From: Paulinella micropora
Lineage: Eukaryota > Cercozoa > Imbricatea > Euglyphida
Reading direction: 5' to 3'
Assembly: GCA_009731375.1 (NCBI GenBank)
Contig: BJOX01000323.1
Location: 46,217-110,216 of the forward strand
DNA: 64,000 nt
Shown: piece by piece, positions 10,392 to 20,839 of the stretch
Numbering within the stretch: the stretch's first letter is position 1
Layout: every line of letters begins with the position of its first letter
Position numbers and translations under genes: made by a program
Notes under the pieces: model-generated
Seen by the model: only the letters and a program-made list of their open reading frames with translations
Told to the model about the DNA's origin: nothing
Databases searched by the model: none

Positions 10392-11204
10392 ATGGATTAT
10401 AGAGGCGGGCGAAGTAGTGGTATCTATTACATAAATAGCAAAAATACGATAAATGGCACAGACAGCGATTTCACTCACTCCATTGATATGAAAGGTCTAG
10501 ACAATCCAACGCATTGTAAAATTTTACATATCTATGTGCCGAAATCGTATTACTCTGTGGCAAGTCCTTACAACACTTTTACTCTGAGTGAAGATGGATT
10601 TGAGGCGCTCATTACGATACCCGAGGGCAACTACACAATGAACAACTTAAAAAATAAGCTGGCCTAAGTGCTAACCGCAGACAGTGCAAACCATTACAAT
10701 TACACAATAACGAGCAACAATACAAACACCGAACCAGAAGACGGCAAGCTATTATTTACAGTAGCGAACAATGGAGGCATTCAACCGCGGTTTATATTTG
10801 ATGGCGAAACTCGCATCCACGAAGTTATGGGTTTTGACCGCGGCTCAACATATTTCTTTGCTAGTAATACCATTAGGTCTCCAAATGTCATAATCTTGAC
10901 TGGTGAAAAAACATTGTATCTACAGTCGGACCTCATAGGGGAAGGTGATAACCACGTATTACAGGAAATATACACAGCAAATGAAATCCCGTTCGGCTCT
11001 GTTATCTACGATGGCTCGGGAAGTGAATATGGAAAACGACTATTTACAAACTCAAACAATGTGTATCGGTTTTACTTGACTGACGAAAACGACCAACCAA
11101 TAAACCTCAACGGTCTCGGCATTGTAATGACATTGTTAACTTACCGTGAAACGAATTATTTTAATTTCTCTACTTCATTTTTTAATTTGTTAAAATCTCG
11201 GTAG
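10392..11204 (+). pseudogene. Penton (minor capsid) protein, copy A, one nonsense codon
   Basis: Homologous along its full length to the intact 271-residue gene at 33310. It starts MDYRGGRSSGIYYINSKN, has DSDFTHSIDM, then the IYVPKSYYSVASPYNTF block and a C-terminal LNGLGIVMTLLTYRETNYF. This fits the single-jelly-roll penton of Polintons and virophages by order (before MCP), length and the conserved SYY segment. The frame is cut by TAA at 10665-10667 where copy B has a Glu codon; the second part continues in the same frame. Confidence 0.75.
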
Positions 11205-11228
11205 GGTAATTTTAGAATTATTTATTTA

Positions 11229-11252
11229 TTTTTTTCTTCTATTAAAATATAG
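11229..11252 (+). promoter_or_regulatory. T-run plus AAATATAG box before MCP
   Basis: TTTTTTTCTTCTATTAAAATATAG lies 38 bases before the MCP ATG at 11291. Confidence 0.45.
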
Positions 11253-11290
11253 TGTCGTTAATTTACAAACTACAAACTAAAAAAAGAAAA

Positions 11291-12742
11291 ATGCCAGTCC
11301 AATACGGAGGAGAACTAGTCCATCAGACTAAGGAACTGCTCACGGGTAAGTATGAGTTAAATAAGCTTACTAGCCGTGAAGGCTAGGTCTGTGTTGCGAT
11401 TTACTTACACTCCTACTGTTGCGGGTGCTGCTGGTCGCTACAATCGTATCTATATGGATTGTCTGTCTATAATGAAAACTATTGAATTGCGAAGCCGAAG
11501 CGGGCAGTATTTGTGTAATCTTCAACACGTGGGAAACTACACTAAGGTGATATGGAAACCTGAAATTAAGTATAAAAAATTTATGGCACTTGAAAACCAC
11601 GGTGCTTATGATGATGACAAGAAGACAGGTAATTCTGGTGCTATGCTTCAAAAGTGTAATGCTGGAAAAGTTGAAATTGGAACCGTAGCAGAAAGAAAGG
11701 CTATTACCGATGCGGCAGATGCTGCTGGTCTTAAAGCTGCTGTTCAAGCTTACTACAAAGTGCCACTTGTTAATGCTCGTTGCCACGATGATACCGCTCT
11801 CGCTGATAGCACTGCTGGAACTTATAGCCTTGTTGATGTTCCTTTTGAGGAGGCTAAGTATTTTGAAGGGGGTGCTGATAATACAGCCACCCCCGCTATT
11901 AGTGTTAAGTTTCCTTTGGGAATGCTGTTTGGCACTATTTTTGAACTGGATAAAACTATTGGATTTAACGAAATTCTGGACCTACGAATTGTGTGGGAAA
12001 GCACTGCTCGCACTTCATTCTATGGAACCGATGCGAGTTCTATTTCCACTGGTGCGGCGGCTACTGCTGTTGGTGCTACTGTCTCTAACCTAAATCTGTT
12101 TCTTGCTGTTGAGACTGACCCAAATGTTATCCTCTGTGTCCAGCAAAAGATTGCGGGTGAAGGCTTTCCGTTTAAGATTGAATACCCCATTGCTTGGAAG
12201 CAAAACCTTCAAACTGCTCAGCAAAACTATGTCATTAAGATGAACCGCTCGCAGGGTGAGAGAATTCGCCGTATCTATACAGCAGCCTTCCACAACACTG
12301 AGAGTGCTAATACTTCTTTTGATAACAGCAATATGCCAGCGGGTTATGCACAGGGGCCGCCAGTAGTTCAAGCACAATCAACTAAGGTTAGAACATATTA
12401 CACAACCCTTGACGGAAGTCGTATTCAGCAATTTGATATTGATACATCTAGAAATGAAGACTATATGCTTCTCAAAGATAAGTTGAAGGGTAGTGCCATT
12501 TTGAATTCTAATGTGTATCATTACAACTGGTTTCACGTGGATACTTGGGACAAAGATAAAGATAAAGCCGCCCGCTGTGTGATAAAGATACCGACGGGTA
12601 TGAGGTGAGTGGTCTGAGCCTTGACACCGAGAGACGATATGAGTTCGTTTCTACCACCGCGGGAAACAATCTCAACCATTACACATTCGCCATTCTTCAA
12701 CGAAGTGTGCTTGTGAAGGGAATTGAAATCTTGATGAGTTAG
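11291..12742 (+). pseudogene. Double-jelly-roll major capsid protein, copy A, deleted and frameshifted
   Basis: The N-terminus MPVQYGGELVHQ at 11291 aligns with copy B. About 75 bases are missing and the frame shifts near 11385. The long middle frame runs to 12608, then a second frameshift near 12595 separates it from the conserved end (GLSLDTERRYEF...NHYTF), which closes at 12742. Shared anchors with copy B include YMDCL, YLCNL, IWKPE, MALENH, LDKTI and YYTTLDGSRIQ. Overall identity to copy B is low (roughly half by eye), far below that of the penton next door. It formed the hexameric capsomers. Confidence 0.8.
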
Positions 12743-12792
12743 CCCCCACCAGTGATGTACGATGTAGTAATTAATTTTTGATAGTTAATTTA

Positions 12793-12810
12793 TTTTTTTA
12801 TTATAATATA
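12793..12810 (+). promoter_or_regulatory. T-run plus TAATATA box
   Basis: TTTTTTTATTATAATATA ends three bases before the ATG at 12814. Confidence 0.5.
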
Positions 12811-12813
12811 GGA

Positions 12814-14061
12814 ATGTCTCATCAGAGAAATTTAGTCGCACAAAATCCTGACGGGGACTTTGTAAATGTCAAAGTCGGATATGATGGAAGCATTGAAACC
12901 GATAATATGAAAACCGCTTTCGGCGAAGCATTAACTAGTCAATTAACACCAGTTGTTCAGGAGATTTTCCCCTATACCGTTAATACGCGGATATGGACAT
13001 TAATTCAAACTAATGCGACAGTTTCATTTAATGCGAATATGGCTGAATTGAAAACACAAGCAAATAATACTTCAACTGCCATCCTAACAAGTAAAAGAAG
13101 AATAAAATATCGGACTGGTATGGGGGTAGTAGCCCGCTTCACCGCTTTATGGACGACTGATGATACGAAAACATATTATTTGTGTGTAGGAATTGGTGAA
13201 AGTGATTTTTCAAATGGTTTCTATTTTTATAAAACTGATGTTGGAATGAATATTCTACAAGCCAAAGGAGGAGCGACTACTTATATCCCACAAGCAACCT
13301 GGGATGACCCGTGTAATGGAACCAAAGATATGCCTGTCATTCTTTGGAATAAGGGAAATGTATTTCAAATTCAACTCCAGTATTTAGGATTTGGTGCTAT
13401 ACGGTTCTATATTGAAAATCCGACGACTGGCAATTTTCAATTAGTTCATACGATTAAGTATGCGAATGCTAATACTGGTGTCAGTCTGCGAAACACAACA
13501 TTGCCATTTACCGCACTAATGAGGAATGATGCTTCTATTGGAATTCAAAACCTTAAAACCGCGAGTGTTGGGTTATTCGTAGAAGGAACTAATACTATTA
13601 ATTTAAGCATATCAAACGAAGCGGAAGGAAGTAAGGCGGCGAGCACCACGGAAAGTCCAATTCTCAGTATAAAAAATAAAACAACTTTTAATGGTGGTGC
13701 TACGAATTATTCAGTCGTTTATCCATCACTCGTGAGCATATCAAACGAAGACACCAAAGTTAATATAGTGCGAATTGTGAAAACGAGTGGAGCACTTACG
13801 GCGGAGAACTTTGCTGATATTGATGCCACAACTTCAATCGTATCAAAGGACACCTCTGCGACGGCTCTTGGTGGTGCCACTATAACGGACATTATTCTTA
13901 AACTTTATGTTAATGCTACTTCTAGCCAGCTTATTGACCTGCGAACTTATGACATTCAACTTTCTCCTGGTGAAAATCTAACATTTTTACAAAAGTCTGT
14001 CGCAACTGTTGCTAATGGAGGAAATGTGGGTGTTATAGTTAATTTCGTAGAGGATCACTAA
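12814..14061 (+). CDS. Beta-rich virion surface-type protein, copy A
   Basis: The ATG at 12814 (MSHQRNLVAQNPDGDFVNVK) is chosen because copy B (35977) starts there. 415 residues, no breaks. The middle holds RTGMGVVARFTALWTTD, WDDPCNGTKDMP, KGNVFQIQLQYLGFGAIRF and VHTIKYANANTGVSLRNTT, a pattern I associate with structural proteins of phages and large algal viruses (association from memory). The C-terminal half is almost identical to copy B at DNA level. It follows MCP directly, so a capsid-associated or surface role is likely. That it survives intact in an otherwise wrecked copy is notable. Confidence 0.7.
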   Translation: MSHQRNLVAQNPDGDFVNVKVGYDGSIETDNMKTAFGEALTSQLTPVVQEIFPYTVNTRIWTLIQTNATVSFNANMAELKTQANNTSTAILTSKRRIKYRTGMGVVARFTALWTTDDTKTYYLCVGIGESDFSNGFYFYKTDVGMNILQAKGGATTYIPQATWDDPCNGTKDMPVILWNKGNVFQIQLQYLGFGAIRFYIENPTTGNFQLVHTIKYANANTGVSLRNTTLPFTALMRNDASIGIQNLKTASVGLFVEGTNTINLSISNEAEGSKAASTTESPILSIKNKTTFNGGATNYSVVYPSLVSISNEDTKVNIVRIVKTSGALTAENFADIDATTSIVSKDTSATALGGATITDIILKLYVNATSSQLIDLRTYDIQLSPGENLTFLQKSVATVANGGNVGVIVNFVEDH

Positions 14062-14119
14062 AATGGATGGATGGATGGAGTAATTTTATATTAAACATAA
14101 ACTCCAACCATTATATAAA

Positions 14120-14604
14120 ATGAACTACAACAAATATCAGAATGGAAAATCTACAAACTTATCTGTAATAAAACAGGTGAGGTGTATATCGGAAGCACAA
14201 TTAAATCATTGGAACATAGAGCTAAATCTCACACACATAATTTTAAGCGATACAAGGAAGGAAAAACAAATTACACTTATTCATATTCAATCATAGAAAG
14301 GAATGACTATAGGATTGAATTGATTGAAGCTTTCCCTTGTGATAGCCACCTTGAATTAGAACAGAGAGAAGGATACTGGATAAGACACACAAAATGTATC
14401 ACAGTCCCCTGTAATCAGAATAAAAAAGAATATAATAGACAGTACAAAGAAATTCATAAGGAGAGATTGAGAGCCCATAATCTAAAAAAAGTTGAATGCA
14501 CTTGTGGAAGACGAATTGTTCATTCACACAGAAAAAGACATAGAAATTCTACATATCATTTAAAATGGGTCATAAGATGCCATAATGAATTAAATCACTT
14601 ATAG
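14120..14604 (+). pseudogene. GIY-YIG endonuclease, copy A, broken
   Basis: Near-identical to the intact gene at 37280. One A is missing from the A-run after the NYNKYQNGK codons near 14148, so the GIY half (KIYKL) is out of frame with the YIG half (VYIGSTIKSLEHRAKSHT). An in-frame 24-base stretch after RHTKC is also missing. The C-terminal CTCGRR...HSHRKRH segment looks like a small zinc-binding tail. Confidence 0.75.
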
Positions 14605-14632
14605 AAAATACTAATTAATTAATTTTTGTAAT

Positions 14633-14651
14633 ATTTTTTCTAATATAATAC
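14633..14651 (+). promoter_or_regulatory. T-run plus AATATAATAC box
   Basis: ATTTTTTCTAATATAATAC lies seven bases before the ATG at 14658. Confidence 0.45.
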
Positions 14652-14657
14652 AGTAAT

Positions 14658-15295
14658 ATGTTTTATCGTCGTAAGTTATACGTTGTTGGAGGTAGGCGGT
14701 TTCTAACAAAAGCATCTATCAAAACCCACATGAGAATACTTATAAGCAAATATAATGATGGAGAAAAACTGAACCCAGAAGATAGCGATTTTGTGCGAGA
14801 TGTGATAACCCATAACCCAGGAATAAAAGATGGCATCATCGGTGTTGAAAGTAATTTGACGACAGGAAGAAAACACTTTCGTGCGAATGGCAAGCCGTTT
14901 TCGTGGAATTGCTGTGTTGACCTCATAGGGCTTAGCGAATAAAAAAAATAGCGAGAGTGTTGAAAGATGCGAGCAGGAATACGATAAGACCGCAAGTACA
15001 AGAATATCTTGACCTTATGGCAATTGATATATTTGTTGAGCCCCGGTACATATGCGAAATAAGTGGCGACATATATGAGCGGGTTGATGTCCACGTAGAC
15101 CACCACTTTGACATCATACAATTCAAAGACATCCTTCAACAATATCTTGAAGTTAATAGAGAAGTAGAAGTTGAAGACAACATTTTGAAAGAACCGCATT
15201 TTACTAAGTTTAGCGACTTTCACAAACAGAAAGCAATACTGCGAATAATAAAAAAAGAAATCAATATTAGAGGTAAAATGTATCACTTACGGTAA
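14658..15295 (+). pseudogene. DUF3223 (DCL-like) plus HNH-like cargo gene, element A only
   Basis: The first frame (14658-14942) has GGRRFLTKASIKTHMRILISKY, DSDFVRDVITHNPG and GRKHFRANGKPFSWNCC, matching the layout of the DUF3223/DCL domain (helix, HNPG-type loop, FSWNCC-type end). The second frame (14957-15295) has ICEISGD, then RVDVHVDHH, an HNH-like VDHH segment, and FHKQKAIL. The frames differ by one shift near 14943, so this was probably one protein. Such fusions occur in phages and algal viruses as candidate nucleases. Element B goes straight from GIY-YIG to the ExoX-C-like gene, so this is an insertion in A or a loss in B. Confidence 0.55.
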
Positions 15296-15474
15296 ATACT
15301 TTTTCACTTCATCTTTATTCTTAAACCACGGCTGTTGAACTAGCCATTCTAAATATTCTTTATCAATCTTGGCAACATCTTCAATTTTTTATGCATATAT
15401 TTTCCATATTGTAGAACTTTATTTACTTCTTCCTCTTCACTAGGAATTTCTTTTTTTGCTTCGGCTTCGCTCAT
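15287..15474 (-). pseudogene. Degenerate second copy of the ExoX-C/DUF3820-like gene
   Basis: Minus strand from ATG at 15474 (MSEAEAKKEIPSEEEEV). It holds QYGKYMHKK and, after a frameshift, a KIDKEYLEWLVQQPWFKNKDE segment parallel to the intact neighbour at 15506-15781. Looks like a diverged tandem duplicate. Its end overlaps the end of the DUF3223/HNH-like gene. Confidence 0.55.
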
Positions 15475-15505
15475 TGTATATTATATAAAAATTTATTTAT
15501 TATAA

Positions 15506-15781
15506 TCATAAATATTTTTTCAATTCATCCTTATTTTGGACCCACGGCTGACGGACTAACCATTCAATATATGGCTTATCAATCTTTGCGATGTCTTCTA
15601 TTTTTTTGCCTTTGTATTTGCCGAAATGAAACACGTCTTTCGGTTGAGATGCTTTTCTTTCTTCAATAGCTTGAATTTCTTCGTGGATTACCTTTTGAAC
15701 ATCGGCGAGAGAAAATGATTTCTTTTTGTTTTCGATTGAGAGTTGTTCAAACTTCTCGCACAGTTTCGTAAGGGTGGACAT
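15506..15781 (-). CDS. Small ExoX-C/DUF3820-like protein, copy A
   Basis: 91 residues from ATG at 15781 (MSTLTKLCEKFEQL); the longer in-frame extension is not shared with copy B. A helical N-terminus is followed by FHFGKYKGKKIEDIAKIDK and YIEWLVRQPW, the FGKYKGK...DPxYIxWL pattern seen at the C-terminus of exodeoxyribonuclease X-like proteins and in DUF3820. It is divergent from the lipase gene, with a short T/A-rich shared promoter between them. The function in Polintons is unknown; nucleic-acid binding is suggested by family. Confidence 0.6.
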   Translation of the reverse strand: MSTLTKLCEKFEQLSIENKKKSFSLADVQKVIHEEIQAIEERKASQPKDVFHFGKYKGKKIEDIAKIDKPYIEWLVRQPWVQNKDELKKYL

Positions 15782-15837
15782 AGTAGGGGGTATATAGTAG
15801 GCAATATAAAAAAATAAAAAATTAAATAAATAATATA

Positions 15838-15875
15838 GAACCTTTTGAAAAAGCTTCACCAAAACCGGAGGTGCA
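15838..15875 (+). repeat. H1 palindrome plus truncated H3 before the lipase ATG
   Basis: GAACCTTTTGAAAAAGCTTC, then ACCAAAAC and GGAGGTGC (the first 8 bases of H3), directly before the ATG at 15876. A short version of the leader seen at 8276-8336. Confidence 0.6.
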
Positions 15876-16565
15876 ATGAGCGAGTGGATTGTCTTTGTAA
15901 AGGCTTACTCCGCTAAGCACAACATAAGCTATGGGGAAGCATTGAAAAAGGCGAGCAAAGAATATAAGAAACAGAAGGGAGGTAGTGCTGAGTTGTCTGA
16001 GGATGTCTATTTGTCCTCAACTGAACGAAAAGGGGCTGACGGATGGAAGCCAGTCGCTAGCAAAGAAAAATCAACGGTGTATGAAAAAGATGGTAAGGCG
16101 ATTGTAGCATTCAGAGGAAGTGCGGATAAGCGAGACTTACTCACAGATGTTGCTTTGGTAAAGGGAGTATTAAAAAGAACTCCGAGATATAAAGAAGAGC
16201 AGAAGCTGGTTGACGAAGTCATAAAGAAATATGGTAATGATAATGTAGAGCTTACATGTCATTCACTAGGAGGAACGATTGCGAAAGACTTAAGCCGACA
16301 GACTGGGGTAAGGGCGACCACATACAATAAAGGCAGTAGCACAAGAGACATCATTGAAGGAGTTATTGACCGAGTAGCCACGAGGGTAAATCCGAAAGGA
16401 AAGAGGGCGAAGACCGCGAAGCTGACCACGAACTACCGAACTAAGTACGACCCCGTTTCATTGTTAGGGGCGACGGCGGTAAATACTAAGTTAGTGAAGC
16501 CGACGAGGGGCGTTCATACGATTAGAAGCTTCAAAGGTAAAGGAGCTAAAAAAATTTATCTATAA
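15876..16565 (+). CDS. Class 3 lipase-like protein, copy A, nucleophile elbow altered
   Basis: 229 residues. The N-terminus (MSEWIVFVKAYSAKHNISYG, then EALKKASKEYKKQKGG) is a short helical module like those in large DNA viruses of algae. Then the alpha/beta-hydrolase part: IVAFRGSADKRDLLTDV and the nucleophile elbow, which reads CHSLGG here against GHSLGG in copy B. Ser is kept but the first Gly is lost, so activity is doubtful. Later DPVSLLGA and a C-terminal HTIRSF probably supply the Asp and His. Lipases could help virion escape or entry across membranes; this is inference. Confidence 0.75.
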   Translation: MSEWIVFVKAYSAKHNISYGEALKKASKEYKKQKGGSAELSEDVYLSSTERKGADGWKPVASKEKSTVYEKDGKAIVAFRGSADKRDLLTDVALVKGVLKRTPRYKEEQKLVDEVIKKYGNDNVELTCHSLGGTIAKDLSRQTGVRATTYNKGSSTRDIIEGVIDRVATRVNPKGKRAKTAKLTTNYRTKYDPVSLLGATAVNTKLVKPTRGVHTIRSFKGKGAKKIYL

Positions 16566-16729
16566 TTGAACTTTAACTTCTTATGTGGAAACCGATGCTG
16601 TCGTTATCGTTGATGAACTCACGGCCCGCCCACTTATTCTCATTAACTGTTTTTTAACATTCGTCATATGTAAAATGCTGAAGTGCGGGACTTGTTGTTG
16701 TTTGCTGTTTCTATCAATGTGTATTTTTT

Positions 16730-19675
16730 TCATTTGAAAGCCCTTACATTTTTAATGCTACCGCCTTTATCCGTCTTATCATATACATCATAATTTAACT
16801 GTTGAGCATCTAAGCCTTTACCCCTAAAGTGGAAGTATCTTTTAACGCCGTTTTCAGCCGTTTCTATATGAACCCCTTTTGATATGTGCTTGAGGTCGTT
16901 TTTGGTCATACCGGCGGTGAAAGCATCTTGGGTTGTAAATTCTAACATATAAAGTGTAGGTGCTATCCATATACCTTTTATAATCTTACATCCGTCGCCT
17001 AAGTCGTCGCTTATACCACCCAGTTGCTTGTTGCCCATATTCTTAATATGTCTCGCACATCTCACGTGGATTTGGAGGCTGTCGGTGTCGGTGTAGTAAA
17101 AGTCATCGGTGATGGTTCCATTCGGGTTGGCTTCCTTAATATACTTAAACATAATGCGACGGCTGTATGCTAGTATGAATGCCCCATAGTGTGAAGGTTT
17201 CGTTATGCTACTCTCTAATAAGATTGGATTACGAGGTAGACCTGATATGTGCCATAAATCTTTTCCTTCTTTATCTGTAAATTTAATGATGTCAGTTATT
17301 TGATTACTACTCCAGAATTTCCAGTATTCTTCGTTAGTCTGTATATATGTTGTAATGGATGGTATTGGTCTCTGTATCATCTTACCGTATAGACTATTCA
17401 TAAACAGCTTAGCCAGTAGATATTGCGGGCTACCTTTCTCCGCATTTTCCTTCGCCTTAAACATATCGTCTATGTATTTTGCAAAGACACATTCAGATTT
17501 TACAGTGTAGTATCCTTTATGAATGCTGACCGTATAACCTTCGGCTACCATATCTTCGATGTCTACACTCGTAAGCCATTGGTCCTTCATATCCTCTAAT
17601 CTCCATTTAAGAGAGCCCATGTGGTCTCGCTGACCGATTCTGGAGTGCAGCATATTTTTTGGAGAAATGTAGTCAAGATTATAGATGCAGATTTGAAGGT
17701 TCCGCGGGTCAAACGGTCCGATTGTTTCAACGATGTCGCCGACCATAAAAGCTAACAACATCGCGGTTGGATATAGAGAGACTGCGTCGGCATCCACGAG
17801 ATAATCGTCTATGTCGTCAAAGGTGGTCTGCTTTTGTAGGTATCGTTCATACTGAGCTGAAATGAATCGCCTCTTAGACGGGTAAGTCCTTCCGCCGATA
17901 ATCGCCTTTCTAAATGCTCTTTCCTGCTCCACCGTTGGAAGTCTCACCTCGTATTTACCATCTACATATTTTTTCCATATGTTGAAAGCGAGACTTGAAG
18001 TTGAGATGTAGGAAGTTAGATTGACCTTATGAGATATAAATATAGTCGTGTTTAATTTGTCATACAATTCCTTCAAACCCATAACATCATTCGTTAGATA
18101 AGCCAGACATTCCTGCCTCGTCTGGATGTCCATGTCATCCCATCTTTTTGCCCTGTCGTGGTCAAAGTCACCCTCAAGCACTGAGCACCCCATACTTTCA
18201 AGATTTGCTTTCAGACTTCCTTGAGTGTGCTTACACATATCACACATCTTGACATTTTCAAACTCTAAGCAGATGATAGAGCAGTTGTTAATTTTTGAAG
18301 ACTTAATCTTAATACCCCTTTTAATTAATTCTTGGTGTATCAAGTAGTGGTCAAAGTTCGCTCCGTTAAAACCATTAACATATAGAACGGGCGGTTTGTC
18401 CTTTTTACATTTCGACTCCCATCCTTCTTTTATAAGGTCGCCTCGTTTTATTAGAAGGTCCACAAATTGGCTTATACAGTCTTTGCCTGCTATGTATTTA
18501 AAACCCTCAGAGCCTTGAGTGTATCCGACTATGTAGCATTCGTGGATATCGTAGCCGTTCGCGATGGTTGTATTTCTAAATGATTCCAAATCGTAATGGA
18601 GAATTTGGTCATTGTTTATTCGTTCTTCCGTGTGGAACTTTGTTATGAGGTGTCTTTTACTATTCTTTTTCAATCTAATATCCGCATATTTTTTCCTGTT
18701 AAGATTACAGGTATGTTTCTTCAGTAAGCAATCCTCGCACCGCTTCTTGAATTGCTTAACCCATCCGTAATAGTGGTTATTTTCTAAAAAGATTAGTTTA
18801 TCTGGTTCCTGTCATTCTTCATTTGTGCTGACTGTTTCCTTCATAACGTGGTCCGTTATTTCGTATGTTTTCCCTTCTTTCCCATATTTTTCAAGATTTG
18901 GACTGCTATTGAAAATGGTATGGGGGAGTTTGGCGGAAGGTTGAATTCGGCTCGGACTTTATTACAGCGGCTCTTGTTCAGGTTTAATATTTAGAATATC
19001 CTTACATAAGAAGAATAAGCAGTTGTTGTTTTTGCTTGGCGGAGATATCTTTTTACATTCTTCAACTTTCTCCCTCTTTTCAGTTTTTCCTTCATAGCAT
19101 CCTCCGCAGTTTTCTTGAACTATGGTCATTTCCACATATCGTATGGTTCTTTCATATCCTCTCTCGCCAGCTTCAATATTGTTTATGTTGAACTCGTTCA
19201 GAGCATCCATAAATACGGTATCGTATTGCCGGAGTTGAAATGAATTGAAACTTTTCTTTTTAAATAGTGGTCGTATCGCTCGTTAGCAGGAGCGGTAGAG
19301 TATGTTATAGATATATTAAACATCCTCATTAGCCGTCATCCCTTCCCTTCTGGAATATCTTATAGCGGGTATCAATACCTTCTCTTCTAGAGCATCAGTG
19401 TCATAGAAGCATATATCTAGGTCTCTGAATTTGAATGCGAGAGAGTTCAGCTGGTTATCCCTCCTAACTTCGTACTTGTTTGCTCTAAACTCTCGCCGCT
19501 TCGCTTCTCGCGTCTTAGCCTCGAGCTCGCGGAGATTCGCCCTCGTATTGCTACGGATGTTAGATAAAAGGTCTCGGCTGTTTCTTTTATCATTCGTTTC
19601 AACTTTTCTCAGCTTAGCCTTAGCGTTATTTCTCTTTCGTCTTGCTTCTCCTTTGTACAGTTTTGGTCTTGGCAT
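16730..19675 (-). pseudogene. Protein-primed family B DNA polymerase, copy A, broken at the N-terminal end
   Basis: The 647-residue main frame (16730-18673) holds all catalytic motifs: ExoI YDLESF, ExoII NGANFDHY, ExoIII YLTNDVMGLKELY, PolA DADAVSLYPTAM, PolB KLFMNSLYGKM, PolC YYTDTDSLQ, and a TLYML segment where the KxY motif is expected (copy B has KLYML). The N-terminal region continues on the same strand to the probable ATG at 19675 (MPRPKLYKGEARRKRNNA) but is cut by frameshifts near 19310, 19240 and between 18673 and 18960. The family uses a terminal protein as primer and copies linear DNA with inverted repeats, fitting the element ends. Confidence 0.88.
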
Positions 19676-19735
19676 CTTCTGTATTATATTAATATGAATA
19701 TATTTATATAAATGCAAAATAATTAATTAAATTAT

Positions 19736-19889
19736 TCCTTTTCGATTCCTTTTTTGATTTCTCTTTGATTTATCTCCTTCGTCGATATAATTCTCTTTGA
19801 TTTCTTATGATGTTTAAAAATAGCGATTTGGGCTCTTTTTTTAGAAAGCATTTTCTTGAAAATAACCATAAAAAGTGTAATTATCTTCT
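19736..19889 (-). repeat. Right terminal inverted repeat of element A
   Basis: Read on the minus strand it starts AGAAGATAATTAC and shares several blocks with the element B repeat, including CATCATAAGAAAT and the AAATCGC segment, but is clearly diverged. It marks the right edge of element A. The six bases that follow are TCTATT; the matching copy would lie left of this window. Confidence 0.8.
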
Positions 19890-20833
19890 TCTATTACATT
19901 TTACATTATATTTCATTACATTAAATTACATTAAATTACATTACACGTAAAATTTACACCTAAGTTACCGTGGCAAACACAGCAAACTTTTGCAGAAAGC
20001 CTCGCAGAAACGGAAGACTGGTTTTATATATATAAGATATATATCTAAGATCTTATCTACAGTAAGGTTTGGTGAAAAGTCGCAGGTGGGGGGTGTGTGA
20101 CTTTGCACATTTTGTGTGTCAGCCAAAATATTTCCGAAATTTTTTGATCACATTAATGGATGTTGCTTCGACTCATAGTCCAAACCCACCTATGAATTTC
20201 ATGGGCAGTGGCTTTTCCATAACTCCAACAGAAAAATAGGGTTTGGTGGCGGTGACTCGTTTTTTACCCAAAAGCAGGAAGCACGCAGCTGTCCGGCCGA
20301 AAATCTAAAACTTTTTTGATGCTCCTAGGGTGCACCACTCACCAATCGTTCCTTGGCCTGCTGCCTTTTTTGCGTCTGAAAGACACCCCATTCCTCTGGC
20401 ACTGCGACCCAAACGAGTGGACACCTGCCTGGGACCAGTGTGCACGCAGACAAGTGGACACCTGGGACCAGTGTGCACGCAGACAAGTCAGTCTCAAGTC
20501 ATCACACTACATCACACACACGCATTCAAGAACAGTTAAGCAACACAGCAACAAACTCGCAACAAAAACCCCCGGCCCAATTTAAAAAGTTTGCAAATCA
20601 ACAAAAACTGCGGCTGACAAGCACGCGGACGACAGAGAATATCTCGAACACATGGAGAACCTCAAGCAAGACACACACGCCTTTACGGACAGCAAATATT
20701 TAACGCTGAGCGCGTGTCGTAAGTTGAATTTTCGGAGCAATAAGAGCTTCCTTCCGCCCGTTTGTTGGGAGATGTTAGACTGCGAGATCTCGTGCGCGTG
20801 GTACACCACAGCAACGGCAAAGGCAACTTAGCA
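19890..20833. other. Host spacer between the two elements
   Basis: AT-rich start with TTACATTAAA repeats, then mixed sequence. A 30-odd-base unit containing ACCAGTGTGCACGCAGACAA is tandemly duplicated at about 20418-20487. A 59-codon plus-strand frame (20652-20831, starting MENLKQDTHAF and containing FLPPVCWEMLDCEI) looks protein-like but is too short to judge. The last 50 bases belong to the host tandem repeat into which element B inserted. Confidence 0.6.
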
Positions 20834-20839
20834 AGTGTG
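20834..20839. repeat. Left target-site duplication AGTGTG
   Basis: Six bases directly before the element B repeat, identical to the six bases after it (42843-42848). Confidence 0.9.

Larger units (their letters stand above)
1..19889. mobile_element. Polinton/Maverick-type element A, left end outside the window
   Basis: This stretch carries the Polinton core set: rve integrase, protein-primed PolB, packaging ATPase, adenain-type protease, penton and major capsid protein, in the same order and orientation as element B. The right end is a terminal inverted repeat finishing in CTTCT at about 19889, which matches the end of element B. The left end lies before position 1. Most core genes are broken by nonsense changes, frameshifts and deletions, so this copy looks dead as an autonomous element. 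Only the 12814-14061 structural gene, the small 6984 gene, the basic protein, the lipase frame and one ExoX-C-like gene read through. Confidence 0.9.

Noticed and set aside
12090-12377. Minus-strand frames under MCP and fibre genes
   Set aside because: No conservation between A and B in those frames and no start context; shadows of the capsid genes.
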